Below, piece after piece: positions 39,525-47,358 of a stretch of 64,000 bases of DNA. How positions within the stretch are numbered: position 1 is the stretch's first letter; each line of letters starts with the position of its first letter. Below the pieces are notes generated by a model. That model ran no database searches. It was not told where the DNA came from and saw only the letters and a program-made list of their open reading frames with translations. A program made the position numbers and the translations under genes. Source of the DNA: Limosilactobacillus caecicola (GTDB lineage: Bacteria; Bacillota; Bacilli; Lactobacillales; Lactobacillaceae); NCBI RefSeq assembly GCF_943192935.1, contig NZ_CALPCI010000001.1:124001-188000 (forward strand), written 5' to 3'.

Positions 39525-40136
39525 TTATTTTTTAATTCTTTGCTGGTACCAGCGCCAAGCTAAGTAACAGATCGCTAGTCCCATGATCACGATGGCAACG
39601 GTGGTGTATTCATCGAAAATGAGCACAATTTGCTGCCATGAGTCACCAAGTAAAGCTCCCAAGGTAATTAAAATCGTATTCCAAATTGCACTACCAATGG
39701 TCGTTAATACACAAAACTTCCCAAAGGCTGTTTGCGCAATCCCTGCTGGAATGGAAATTAAGCTCCGGATCACTGGAATACAACGACCGTAAAGAATTCC
39801 TGGTGTCCCATGTTGCTGAAACCAATTTACTGAACGCTGCGCATCCTCAGCATGGAAACCGAGAATTTTAAATAACCGCCCTTCTAACAAGCGTGAAAGC
39901 CGGTCCACCGTTAATTGACGCCCAATCCAATAGAGGGCAACAGCGCCAATTAATGACCCGAGCGTTGAAGCAATAATTGTACCAACAATCGTTAAGCGAG
40001 TTGAGGTGGTCAGAAAGCCGCTCATCGTCAGAATCACTTCTGATGGCAGGGGTGGGAAAATGTTTTCTAAAGCGATCAAGCCGGCGATTGCCAAATAGCC
40101 AAAGTGGTTAATGAAGTCCATTAGCCAAGCGTTCAT
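39525..40136 (-). CDS. DedA family membrane protein
   Basis: DedA/VTT proteins are thought to act as lipid scramblases or flippases (for undecaprenyl phosphate or phosphatidylethanolamine). The 203-residue protein starting at ATG 40136 (MNAWLMDFINHFGYLAI) has the family motifs ENIFPPLPSE and GRCIPVIRSLISIPAG, with four to five membrane segments. GGAGGAG lies eight bases upstream of this ATG; the longer frame start has none. It heads a likely pair with the hypothetical gene downstream. Confidence 0.9.
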   Translation of the reverse strand: MNAWLMDFINHFGYLAIAGLIALENIFPPLPSEVILTMSGFLTTSTRLTIVGTIIASTLGSLIGAVALYWIGRQLTVDRLSRLLEGRLFKILGFHAEDAQRSVNWFQQHGTPGILYGRCIPVIRSLISIPAGIAQTAFGKFCVLTTIGSAIWNTILITLGALLGDSWQQIVLIFDEYTTVAIVIMGLAICYLAWRWYQQRIKK

Positions 40137-40230
40137 CGAAGGCACTCCTCCTAATATCATAGTCACATTAATATACCACAACCTTTGTCAATAATCGAAC
40201 GTCACCGTTAAGATTACCAAAAAATTAAGC

Positions 40231-40262
40231 AAAAAACCGATACCTCAGTTGAAGTACCGGTT
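40231..40262 (-). terminator. Terminator after the small Lys/Gln-rich gene
   Basis: AACCGGTAC pairs with GTATCGGTT around a ten-base loop, followed by TTTTTTG on the minus strand. It lies between the 87-residue gene and dedA. Confidence 0.7.
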
Positions 40263-40346
40263 AATTTTGAACCACTCTACAAGGTGTATTATATCAAAAC
40301 AATCAGATATTATTGGTGAATTGCGTGATAATGTTGGCCAATTCGC

Positions 40347-40610
40347 CTATTTCTCACTCCGGTTCAACAAGTTTTTAACCGCGTGGTGAGCCTTTTGCAG
40401 GTTTTCACCGGCAAAATCTTTCACTTCTTTAGTCTTTTTACCAGCAATTTCTTTGACTTCTTGGGTTTGCTGTTTTGTCTGTTGTTTCGACAGTTGATCC
40501 GCCACAATGTAAGCCCGCTTATACAGGTCAAGCTTATCACGAACACTCAACTGATCTGAACTACTTTGAACACAGGCTAACGCAAATTTTGATGGATTAA
40601 TTGAAATCAT
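40347..40610 (-). CDS. Small hydrophilic Lys/Gln-rich hypothetical protein
   Basis: The 87-residue product starts MISINPSKFALACVQSSSDQ and has a C-terminal helical half with repeated KQQTQEVKEIAGKKTKEVKD, likely amphipathic or coiled. The repeated VKEIAGKKTKEVKDFAGE unit (about 55-72) recalls YtxH/LEA-type stress proteins, but I make no firm claim. AGGAGG lies five bases before ATG 40610; the earlier ATG has none. It is monocistronic, with its own terminator. Confidence 0.7.
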   Translation of the reverse strand: MISINPSKFALACVQSSSDQLSVRDKLDLYKRAYIVADQLSKQQTKQQTQEVKEIAGKKTKEVKDFAGENLQKAHHAVKNLLNRSEK

Positions 40611-40710
40611 ATGACCCTCCTGATAGTACAATTTACTTTATTAAGTTAATTATACCACAATGGAAGGGAATCTCTTTAATAAAGGATTGAACTAAAGAAA
40701 TTCCTAAAAA

Positions 40711-41400
40711 TTAAATCCACATTTGCACTAAAAAGAAAAGAATGGGAATTAAGAGTGATGGCAGTAAATTAAGGGTTTTAATCTCCCGTAATTTCAGCAA
40801 AGTAATCCCCGTAGTAGCAATTAAAAAGCCACCGACGATCGCAATCTCGGTAATTAAGGAGTTACTAAAAAATGAGGCGGAGAAGTACTTGGCAATTAAA
40901 AAGATCCCACCTTGCCAGCATAAGAGGACTGGCGCACATGCTAACATGCCCCACCCAAAACTGGCACCAAAGACAATCGATGAGACGAAGTCGAGCATGG
41001 CGTTAGTAAAAAGCATCGTATTATCTCCCTTTACCGCCGCCATTACGGGGCCCACGATTGATAAGGCCCCAATACAATACAGCAAGACACCAGTCGCAAT
41101 CCCCTTGCCAATCTGAGAGCCATGGCCGTTGCTAAATTTGTCAATGATCCGATTGTAGTGGGCATCTAAATCCCACCAGGTTCCTAGCAGTCCACCCACT
41201 GCTAAACTGACGATAAATAGCACGGGATAATGGCTTTTGGGGATGTTATTCACAACGTTTTGTAAACCAATCCCTAGGGCAGCCAAACCCATTGCTAGAA
41301 ACAGAACATTCTCGTACTTTTTCTTAATGCCATTTTTAGCCAGGCAACCAATCGAGGTCCCAATTAAAATGGCCACAACGTTTGCCATTGTACCGATCAT
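40711..41400 (-). CDS. DUF554 family membrane protein (YdfK-like)
   Basis: The 229-residue protein has six to seven membrane segments and the DUF554 pattern IGTMANVVAILIGTSIGCLA at the N-terminus (residues 2-21), with GSQIGKGIATGVLLYCIGA and NAMLDFVSSIVFGASFGWG later. These proteins are widespread transporters of unknown substrate. GGAGGAG lies upstream of the ATG. The neighbouring tRNA cluster is upstream and ends in its own terminator. Confidence 0.85.
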   Translation of the reverse strand: MIGTMANVVAILIGTSIGCLAKNGIKKKYENVLFLAMGLAALGIGLQNVVNNIPKSHYPVLFIVSLAVGGLLGTWWDLDAHYNRIIDKFSNGHGSQIGKGIATGVLLYCIGALSIVGPVMAAVKGDNTMLFTNAMLDFVSSIVFGASFGWGMLACAPVLLCWQGGIFLIAKYFSASFFSNSLITEIAIVGGFLIATTGITLLKLREIKTLNLLPSLLIPILFFLVQMWI

Positions 41401-41505
41401 ACATCCATCTCCTCCAAATATTTAATGAGCGCTTAATTCTATTTTACTAAATTTGGCAAAAGACAATCAAAAATCTCTCAGAAATGGCCTGAGATAACTG
41501 AAAAC

Positions 41506-41550
41506 AAAAAAGAGAACCCCATTACATCAACCATGGTAATGAGATTCTCT
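41506..41550 (-). terminator. Terminator of the Gly-Arg-Pro tRNA unit
   Basis: AGAGAATCTCATTACC pairs with GTAATGGGGTTCTCT (a few mismatches) around a short loop and is followed by TTTTTTG on the minus strand, right after tRNA-Pro. Confidence 0.8.
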
Positions 41551-41555
41551 AATGA

Positions 41556-41629
41556 TCGGAAATACAAGATTCGAACTTGCGACCTCTGCGTCCCGAACGC
41601 AGCGCTCTACCAAGCTGAGCTAATTTCCG
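41556..41629 (-). tRNA. tRNA-Pro (CGG)
   Basis: The minus strand folds into a 74-nt cloverleaf. The acceptor stem is CGGAAAT/ATTTCCG with an A discriminator. The anticodon stem CTGCG/CGCAG encloses loop TTCGGGA, giving anticodon CGG (reads CCG). The T-loop has TTCGAAT. It is the last tRNA of the Gly-Arg-Pro unit and no CCA is encoded. Confidence 0.93.
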
Positions 41630-41692
41630 AAAGGGTCACTTTACAAAACAAGCGTAGCAGCTTCTCACGGAGTCTGCCACGCCATAAAGTGA

Positions 41693-41766
41693 TGCACCCA
41701 GCAGGAGTCGAACCTGCAACCTTCTGATTCGTAGTCAGACACTCTATCCAATTGCGCTATGGGTGC
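41693..41766 (-). tRNA. tRNA-Arg (ACG)
   Basis: This 74-nt cloverleaf on the minus strand has acceptor GCACCCA/TGGGTGC, an A discriminator and anticodon loop CTACGAA in a TCTGA/TCAGA stem. The anticodon ACG is normally deaminated to ICG by TadA to read CGU, CGC and CGA. Confidence 0.95.
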
Positions 41767-41771
41767 AAAAA

Positions 41772-41843
41772 AGCGGAAGACGGGATTCGAACCCGCGACC
41801 CCCACCATGGCAAGGTGATGTTCTACCACTGAACTACTTCCGC
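41772..41843 (-). tRNA. tRNA-Gly (GCC)
   Basis: This 72-nt cloverleaf on the minus strand has acceptor GCGGAAG/CTTCCGC with a U discriminator and anticodon loop TTGCCAT in a CACC/GGTG stem, giving anticodon GCC. It is the first gene of the Gly-Arg-Pro unit, directly behind a strong promoter. Confidence 0.95.
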
Positions 41844-41887
41844 ATTAAGTATTTAACTTTACCGTTGAACTCCTTCAACAGTGTTTA

Positions 41888-41916
41888 ATAATACTAGTTT
41901 TCTCAGTTATCGTCAA
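41888..41916 (-). promoter_or_regulatory. Promoter of the Gly-Arg-Pro tRNA unit
   Basis: The minus strand has -35 TTGACG (41911-41916), a 17-bp spacer and -10 TATTAT (41888-41893), about 45 bp before tRNA-Gly. Strong stable-RNA promoters have this form. Confidence 0.8.
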
Positions 41917-41952
41917 TATGAAACCGTAAAAAAATCAAATTATTTTGCCAAT

Positions 41953-41983
41953 AAAAAACGGCCACTACCCGTCCGTAGTGACC
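41953..41983 (-). terminator. Terminator after tRNA-Leu
   Basis: GGTCACTAC pairs with GTAGTGGCC (one G-U pair) around a six-base loop, followed by GTTTTTT on the minus strand. It ends the Val-Leu tRNA unit before the next tRNA promoter. Confidence 0.85.
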
Positions 41984-41990
41984 AAGAGAA

Positions 41991-42073
41991 TGCGGATAAG
42001 AGGATTCGAACCTCCACGCCATAAAGACACAAGAACCTAAATCTTGCGCGTCTGCCAGTTCCGCCATATCCGC
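41991..42073 (-). tRNA. tRNA-Leu (UAG)
   Basis: This is an 83-nt class II tRNA with a long variable arm on the minus strand. The acceptor is GCGGATA/TATCCGC with an A discriminator, and anticodon loop TTTAGGT in a CAAGA/TCTTG stem gives anticodon TAG. Confidence 0.94.
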
Positions 42074-42080
42074 AAAAAAA

Positions 42081-42153
42081 TGGAGGATACAGGGCTCGAA
42101 CCTGTGACCCTCTGCTTGTAAGGCAGACGCTCTCCCAACTGAGCTAATCCTCC
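42081..42153 (-). tRNA. tRNA-Val (UAC)
   Basis: This 73-nt cloverleaf on the minus strand has acceptor GGAGGAT/ATCCTCC, an A discriminator and anticodon loop CTTACAA in a TCTGC/GCAGA stem, giving anticodon TAC. It is the first gene of the Val-Leu unit. Confidence 0.95.
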
Positions 42154-42179
42154 ATAACTGAACTAACTTGACTTAAATT

Positions 42180-42208
42180 AGTTTAAGCTAGTTCAATTTA
42201 ATTGTCAA
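42180..42208 (-). promoter_or_regulatory. Promoter of the Val-Leu tRNA unit
   Basis: The minus strand has a consensus -35 TTGACA (42203-42208), a 17-bp spacer and -10 TAAACT (42180-42185). It starts only a few bases after the kinase stop codon and about 27 bp before tRNA-Val. Confidence 0.8.
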
Positions 42209-42211
42209 TGC

Positions 42212-42853
42212 TTATTTCAAGCCCAGACTAACCAGTTTGTCATCAATCAGTGACAATACCTGGTCAGCTGCATGATCATCTTCGACAAAGTCATACTGAT
42301 CACCGTCGATGACCATCTTCGGGCTCAAGTCGTAGTCCGCATACCACTGTTGATAGCGCTGATTAAGTTCCTGGTAATACTTGTACAAGCTTGGATCCTT
42401 ATCAATTTGTTCGTATGAACGCCCCCGCTTTTTAATCCGCTCCAACATTGTCTCAAATGACACTTGAATATGGATCAACAGGTTGGGCGCCTTTTGATGT
42501 TTCTCTTCAGGTAATTCTTCCATCATGTTATGAAGCAGCGAAGTATAAATATCAGATTCAGTATGGGTTGCCCGGCCTAAATCCGCATTTAATTTGAATA
42601 AGAGTGAATCTTCGAAAATGGAACGATCTAACACGTTCAGGTCATTATCAAAGGAACCCTTAATTTCATCTAAGCGCCGATTCAAAAAGTAAATTTGTAG
42701 CAGAAAACCGTACTTTTGTGGATCCTGATAAAACAGTGGCAAAATTGGATTATCATCCACCGATTCAAAAAATGGCTGACTATCTAAATGCTTGGATAAG
42801 AGCTTCGTTAAACTTGTTTTTCCTGCACCGATGGTTCCGGCTAACACAATCAT
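42212..42853 (-). CDS. Deoxynucleoside kinase (dAK/dGK/dCK family)
   Basis: The enzyme phosphorylates deoxynucleosides in nucleotide salvage. The 213-residue protein starting at ATG 42853 (MIVLAGTIGAGKTSLTKLL) has the P-loop GTIGAGKTS (about 6-14), the DRSIFED motif (about 78) and the lid arginines in KKRGRSYEQID. GGAGGA lies ten bases upstream of this ATG; the longer frame starts earlier without reason. Some lactobacilli carry two such kinases in tandem, but only one is present here. The base specificity cannot be told from sequence by eye. Confidence 0.9.
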   Translation of the reverse strand: MIVLAGTIGAGKTSLTKLLSKHLDSQPFFESVDDNPILPLFYQDPQKYGFLLQIYFLNRRLDEIKGSFDNDLNVLDRSIFEDSLLFKLNADLGRATHTESDIYTSLLHNMMEELPEEKHQKAPNLLIHIQVSFETMLERIKKRGRSYEQIDKDPSLYKYYQELNQRYQQWYADYDLSPKMVIDGDQYDFVEDDHAADQVLSLIDDKLVSLGLK

Positions 42854-42990
42854 TATGAAATCTTCCTCCGTATAATCTCTCGTCACAACAAACTATTGTA
42901 GCATTAAAAATGAACAATTGTCCGGCGATCTATCTTTAATTAATCACCTAATTAAAAGAATTGCGACCAATGTCATCAAATTGTCGCAAG

Positions 42991-43020
42991 AAAAAAGTTT
43001 GGAAAATTAATTTCCAAACT
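42991..43020 (-). terminator. Terminator after the lysine permease gene
   Basis: A perfect 10-bp stem (AGTTTGGAAA / TTTCCAAACT) with a five-base loop and TTTTTT on the minus strand lies five bases after the lysP stop. Confidence 0.9.
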
Positions 43021-43024
43021 GTAA

Positions 43025-44503
43025 TTATTTATCTTCCGCTTCGTAGCTTTCACCCTTCGTTCGCCGTGATAAATCGACATTTTCTAACGGGATCAAGTGA
43101 CTACCGTATTTTAATTTATAGTACAAGTATAAAATGATGAAAATCGGAATCGTCATGTAAGTAACCGCAATACTTTGCCAATCAAGTTTCGCAAACGCAT
43201 CTAAGTTTTGGCATAGAATTACGATCACACACAGAATGAAGGCGAAAATCGGGCCAAACGGGAACATGGTAGCATGATATTTCAATTCACTTAAATCATG
43301 CCCCTGCTTAATAAATGCCCGCCGGAAACGATAGTGGCTAATGGCAATCCCCAACCAGGCGATGAACCCGGACAACCCTGAAGCCCCGATTAAATAATTA
43401 TAGGCTTGGGGACCCATAAATTGGGTGAACCAGATCACCAAGCCGATAACGGTGGTCCCGAGCAAGCCATAGATTGGGATTCCCCGCTTGTTGACATAAC
43501 CAAACATCCGCCAAGCATACCCTTCCCGCGCCTGTGAGAAGAGCATCCGTGTTGACGCATACATCCATGAATTAGCAGAAGAGAGAACGGCTACCAAGAT
43601 CACCGTATTCATTACACTAGCGGCCGCTGCTAAACCAGCTCGCTTGAAGACCAGAGTAAACGGACTCGTCACAATATCCGTCACGTCTGAACTTAACAGG
43701 TTTTTATCGGTATACGGTAAAATGCAGGCGATGACAAAAATCGTACAAATGTAGAACAGTAAAATCCGCCAGAAAGTGGACTTAATTGCCTCTGGAACAC
43801 TCTTCTCGGGGTTTTCGGATTCCCCAGCGGCAATCCCGATCATTTCAGTCCCCTGGAATGAGAAACCGGCCACCAAGAATACACTAATAATTCCGGGAAT
43901 TCCGTTCACAAATGGAGCTTTTTTATAAGTGAAATTCTGTAAATCAACTGGGCCATGGCCACCCATGATGCCCAGGATCACTAGCACCCCAACAATTAAG
44001 AAGACTACAACCGTGACCACCTTTACTAATGCCAACCAGAATTCCGTTTCCCCATAAGACTTCACGGATAAGTAATTAATCAGGAAAATCAGGGCAAAGG
44101 TGATGCCACTAAAAATCCACGACGGAATGTGGGGAAACCAAAAGTTCATAACTAGCCCGACCGTTGTCGCTTCGACCGGCACCGTAATGGCACAGTTAAG
44201 CCAATAGTTCCAACCAAGGGCAAACCCTAAGGCGGGACTCACAAATTTACTAGCATAAGCTGCAAAAGACCCCGTCAGTGGAATATAAGTCGCCATTTCT
44301 GCCAAACTCGTCATGAGAAAATACACCATGATCCCCATCACGGTATAAGCGATTAGCGCGCCCCCTGGTCCTGCGGAAGTAATCGCCGAGCCACTAGCAA
44401 TAAATAGCCCCGTCCCGATGGAACCGCCGAGGGCAATCATCGAAAGGTGACGCGTTTTGAGTGACCGGTGCACTTGACCGGTATTTGACTGTTCTTTTGT
44501 CAC
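43025..44503 (-). CDS. lysP: Lysine-specific permease, APC family
   Basis: The 492-residue transporter has about twelve membrane segments. The APC signature RHLSMIALGGSIGTGLFIAS (about 18-37) and the GTEMIGIAAGESENP motif (about 218-232) are those of the AAT/LysP branch. The start is a GTG at 44503 behind GGGG. Specificity for lysine rests on the upstream lysine riboswitch with terminator, which makes lysine-responsive uptake very likely. It is monocistronic. Confidence 0.9.
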   Translation of the reverse strand: MTKEQSNTGQVHRSLKTRHLSMIALGGSIGTGLFIASGSAITSAGPGGALIAYTVMGIMVYFLMTSLAEMATYIPLTGSFAAYASKFVSPALGFALGWNYWLNCAITVPVEATTVGLVMNFWFPHIPSWIFSGITFALIFLINYLSVKSYGETEFWLALVKVVTVVVFLIVGVLVILGIMGGHGPVDLQNFTYKKAPFVNGIPGIISVFLVAGFSFQGTEMIGIAAGESENPEKSVPEAIKSTFWRILLFYICTIFVIACILPYTDKNLLSSDVTDIVTSPFTLVFKRAGLAAAASVMNTVILVAVLSSANSWMYASTRMLFSQAREGYAWRMFGYVNKRGIPIYGLLGTTVIGLVIWFTQFMGPQAYNYLIGASGLSGFIAWLGIAISHYRFRRAFIKQGHDLSELKYHATMFPFGPIFAFILCVIVILCQNLDAFAKLDWQSIAVTYMTIPIFIILYLYYKLKYGSHLIPLENVDLSRRTKGESYEAEDK

Positions 44504-44520
44504 AATAATCCCCCAAATCT

Positions 44521-44758
44521 AAAAAACTTCTCTTGAGCGCACTCAAAAGAAGTCCTTGATTACCGGAATTCCCGAAGCGCTCCGTAAGTATTCTTACGAC
44601 AGTCCGTAAGCTTTCGCGTTACGTCCCAACCGTGATCAGGGTAAACTCACCACAGTTTCGGCAGTCGTCCCTTTCTCCGCGCCCGCGTTTACCCGCGTGA
44701 AGGCAGCGTGATACTCTTGACGGCTGCAACCTCTTCTCTTGATAACATTCATATTATA
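44521..44758 (-). promoter_or_regulatory. Lysine riboswitch (L box) with terminator, and promoter
   Basis: The minus strand shows a -10 TATAAT (44753-44758) followed by the L-box landmarks in order: AGAGGTTGCAGCCGTCAAGAG near 44745-44715, GGAGAAAGGGACGACTGCCG about 44675, GGTTGGGACGT, and CGGAGCGCTTCGGGAA about 44575. A terminator (ACTTCTTTTGAG / CTCAAGAGAAGT, then TTTTTT, 44521-44553) ends the element just before lysP. Lysine binding should promote termination and so lower lysP expression. Length and motif order match the known class. Confidence 0.9.
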
Positions 44759-44783
44759 CATGAATTCTGCTTATGAGCAAACC

Positions 44784-45239
44784 TTACTTTTGCCAAGTAA
44801 ACCGGACGAGCTGACCGCTAACATCTTCATCACCAAAGTGATTATTAATGAGCACCCGCTGTGAAGCAAGATTCGCCTTTTCAACCTCTGCCACTAATTG
44901 TTCAAACCGGGTTTGTTGCAACACGATCCGAACGGCATTGGTCATCACATGCTGATGACGGTACTCCGGAAGGATAAAGTAACCTATTTCGCCACCTTGT
45001 TGAACCGAAAAAATGGCGATTAGCCCGACCAACCGACGCCGGTCATAAATACCGTAAAGTTCAGCATCGGTTAACCAATGCTGAACCACCCACCGCTGAG
45101 TCTGTTGGTCGCCAATCAATATCAGGCCTGCACTGGCTGCGAGAGAGCGGTCCTGTAAAATACCAATTAGTGCGTCTTCGTCACTAGTCGTTAACCGGCG
45201 TGTCAGTAATCGTGATTTTGCTTGTTGATCATTTTCCAT
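44784..45239 (-). CDS. GNAT family N-acetyltransferase
   Basis: The 151-residue protein has the RimJ/RimL-type GNAT layout: an N-terminal RLLTRRLTTSDEDAL, the acetyl-CoA-binding strand GEIGYFILPEYRHQHVMTNA (about residues 87-106) and ANLASQRVLINNHF (about 123-136). The substrate is unknown. AGGT lies upstream of the ATG. It is divergent from the esterase gene, 45 bp away. Confidence 0.8.
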   Translation of the reverse strand: MENDQQAKSRLLTRRLTTSDEDALIGILQDRSLAASAGLILIGDQQTQRWVVQHWLTDAELYGIYDRRRLVGLIAIFSVQQGGEIGYFILPEYRHQHVMTNAVRIVLQQTRFEQLVAEVEKANLASQRVLINNHFGDEDVSGQLVRFTWQK

Positions 45240-45284
45240 TATAATTACCTACAATCATTTCAAAACGAAAGGACCATTATTGCC

Positions 45285-46088
45285 ATGCAAATTACTACCA
45301 TTCCATTAGCCGATGCTGACCACGCCACTAATGCGACCCTGACAGCACACCTGCAGGAGCCAACTCCCAATAGTCCCTGGCAGGCATTTCCGCCATTGAT
45401 CATTGTGCCTGGTGGTTCGATGACCCATATTCCACCAGAAGAATCCGAAAAGACGGCCATTGCCTTTGCAGCGAAGGGTTACCAAGTTTTCATCCTGCGG
45501 TACAGTTTTTTAGCTGACCAACAGCCCCTCTACCCACAGCCGCTTATCGACCTCTCCTTAGCGGTGCAGTTGGTAAAACAACACCGTGAAGCGTGGCACC
45601 TCAGCGATGAGCTGTTCATTTTGGGCTTTTCCGCCGGTGGTCATATTACTGCCCTGTATAACGATTATTGGTCAACGCCGTGGCTTAGTAATTTAACGGG
45701 GATTGCTAACCAAGTTTTAAAGCCCACTAAAATCGTGCTTGGCTACCCAGTGATTGACTTAGATGCTGGTTTTCCAGTTGATGAACAGACAATCGCTCAA
45801 TGGACGGATAATCCAGCCAAATTTAGTGCTAGCCGGCATGTCAATCGCCACAACGTCCCCACTTTCATCTGGCATACCATGGATGACCAATTTGTCCCCG
45901 TCCAACATTCGCTGAACTATTCGTTGGCACTCAAGAATCAGGATATTTCCCAGGAAATTCATTTGTTCACCCATGGCCCGCACGGCATGGACATTGCCAA
46001 CGAACTAGTTGCGCACCACCCTGATGGTGCGCAACCGCACGTCGCTCACTGGGTCGAGTTAGCAAACGAATGGCTTCTCCAATACTGA
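45285..46088 (+). CDS. Alpha/beta hydrolase (esterase, BD-FAE/xylan esterase-like)
   Basis: The 267-residue cytoplasmic hydrolase has the oxyanion region VPGGSMTH (about 40-47), the nucleophile motif GFSAGGH (about 118-124), an Asp region (HTMDDQFVPV) and the catalytic His in HGPHGMD. I start at ATG 45285 (MQITTIPLADADHATN); the frame extends upstream to 45222 without a ribosome site, while GAAAGGA precedes the chosen ATG. Substrate unknown; homologues are annotated as acetyl or feruloyl esterases. A bidirectional terminator follows. Confidence 0.82.
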   Translation: MQITTIPLADADHATNATLTAHLQEPTPNSPWQAFPPLIIVPGGSMTHIPPEESEKTAIAFAAKGYQVFILRYSFLADQQPLYPQPLIDLSLAVQLVKQHREAWHLSDELFILGFSAGGHITALYNDYWSTPWLSNLTGIANQVLKPTKIVLGYPVIDLDAGFPVDEQTIAQWTDNPAKFSASRHVNRHNVPTFIWHTMDDQFVPVQHSLNYSLALKNQDISQEIHLFTHGPHGMDIANELVAHHPDGAQPHVAHWVELANEWLLQY

Positions 46089-46092
46089 TTAT

Positions 46093-46121
46093 AAAAGGCT
46101 GAGCAATTTGCCCAGCCTTTT
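46093..46121 (+). terminator. Bidirectional terminator between esterase and PAP2 genes
   Basis: AAAAGGCTG and CAGCCTTTT pair around a short GC-containing loop between two convergent genes. Confidence 0.8.
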
Positions 46122-46126
46122 GTGTG

Positions 46127-46801
46127 TTAATAATATGAATGATGGACAAGCCGCCAATTACTGATACGAGGCGCCAGTACAACGTACAGATACTCTGCAA
46201 TTTGCACCCATGCATACCCGAGGAGCATGGCCCCAAAAGTATCAAATGGATAGTGGGCTAACAGGTAAACCCGTGAAACGGCTAACAGAGCCACGAAAAT
46301 AATCAAGAGCAATTGGCAAATCACTCGCACAGCCGCACTTCTAATTAATGGAATTACCACTAAGAACAAAACCGCTGCCACTAAGAAAAATCCTAAAACG
46401 TGACCACTCGGGAAACTATAACCACTGTCCTTGGCCATGTGTTGAGCAGGCCGCGTCCGTTTAACAATGTGTTTAACAATAAAGCCAACCACATCACCAC
46501 CGAGGACGGTACAAATAGCCCACAAGGCTGGGATCTTATACTTAAAGCCCCAGAGGAAGAACGCGATAATCAGTGTCCAAAGGATGTCCATCTTCGGGCT
46601 CCCCAGAAAACTAATAATCACCATCAAAGTCCGTCCACCACTGGCGGTATTAGCATGGGAACTAGCGAAAAGTGCCTGAAAAACAGTATCGATAGTACCG
46701 CTAAGCATTGAATTTTTATAAATCATTGCAGCAACGACGATGAATAACACGCCACTAACAACCAGCCGTTTCCACCGTCCAGAATCTTGTTCAATAATCA
46801 T
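46127..46801 (-). CDS. PAP2-family membrane phosphatase
   Basis: The 224-residue membrane protein has the three PAP2 motifs: KHIVKRTRP (about 100-108), PSGH (about 120-123) and SRVYLLAHYPFD (about 165-176). Such enzymes dephosphorylate lipid phosphates like undecaprenyl pyrophosphate or phosphatidylglycerophosphate. I start at ATG 46801 (MIIEQDSGRWKRL), with AGGAG eight bases upstream; the frame opens earlier at 46849. Confidence 0.88.
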   Translation of the reverse strand: MIIEQDSGRWKRLVVSGVLFIVVAAMIYKNSMLSGTIDTVFQALFASSHANTASGGRTLMVIISFLGSPKMDILWTLIIAFFLWGFKYKIPALWAICTVLGGDVVGFIVKHIVKRTRPAQHMAKDSGYSFPSGHVLGFFLVAAVLFLVVIPLIRSAAVRVICQLLLIIFVALLAVSRVYLLAHYPFDTFGAMLLGYAWVQIAEYLYVVLAPRISNWRLVHHSYY

Positions 46802-46878
46802 AAATTTATCTCCTGTTGAATTAGTCTTGTTGAGTATAACACAAATCATTACGACATAAGAAATTCTTCATCGGAACA

Positions 46879-47346
46879 TCACCGATTTTTCCATTTTTTG
46901 GGCCGGTAATGCAGGGCCGCATTAATGACATCCCCCAGCCCGAAACCTAGCGTAATTGCTCCGGCAATCACAATTACTTGGTATAAATATGACATGGCTG
47001 TCCCATAATTTCCCGAAACAAAGTTCCGCACAACCTGATAGGACTGACCACCGGGCACAAATGAAACCAATGCTGGAACATTGAAAATAATCATCGGCAA
47101 CCGGAACCGGCGAGCGGCCATTAAGCTCAACACCGAGATGGCAATTGCAGATAGCAGGTTGCTCATTGCCAAGCCCAAGTGAAGGTGGTAGTACATCAGA
47201 ATGTATAATACCCACACCGCGCCACCGATGATGCCGCCTGGCAAATAGGCTTTGTGGGGAATATTCATCAAGATACCAAAGCAAATGGTCGCAACATCGG
47301 CCAATATAAATTCTAGTAATAAATGCAAAATCAACTGCAAATTCAC
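46879..47346 (-). CDS. Threonine/serine exporter, small subunit (ThrE2/DUF3815)
   Basis: The 155-residue protein has four to five membrane segments and the DUF3815 motif FVPGGQSYQVVRNFVSGNYG (about 94-113). It is the second half of ThrE, encoded separately. The start is a GTG at 47346, with GGGAGGTG five bases upstream. It is 12 bp after the large-subunit gene, so they form one exporter operon together with the upstream regulator gene. Confidence 0.85.
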   Translation of the reverse strand: MNLQLILHLLLEFILADVATICFGILMNIPHKAYLPGGIIGGAVWVLYILMYYHLHLGLAMSNLLSAIAISVLSLMAARRFRLPMIIFNVPALVSFVPGGQSYQVVRNFVSGNYGTAMSYLYQVIVIAGAITLGFGLGDVINAALHYRPKKWKNR

Positions 47347-47358
47347 TTTGGCACCTCC

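Noticed and set aside
40742-41116. A 124-residue plus-strand frame opposite DUF554
   Set aside because: Shadow of the membrane-protein gene, without ribosome site.
41533-41727. A 64-residue plus-strand frame over tRNA-Pro and tRNA-Arg
   Set aside because: The region is explained by tRNA genes on the other strand; translated antisense tRNA often gives such peptides.
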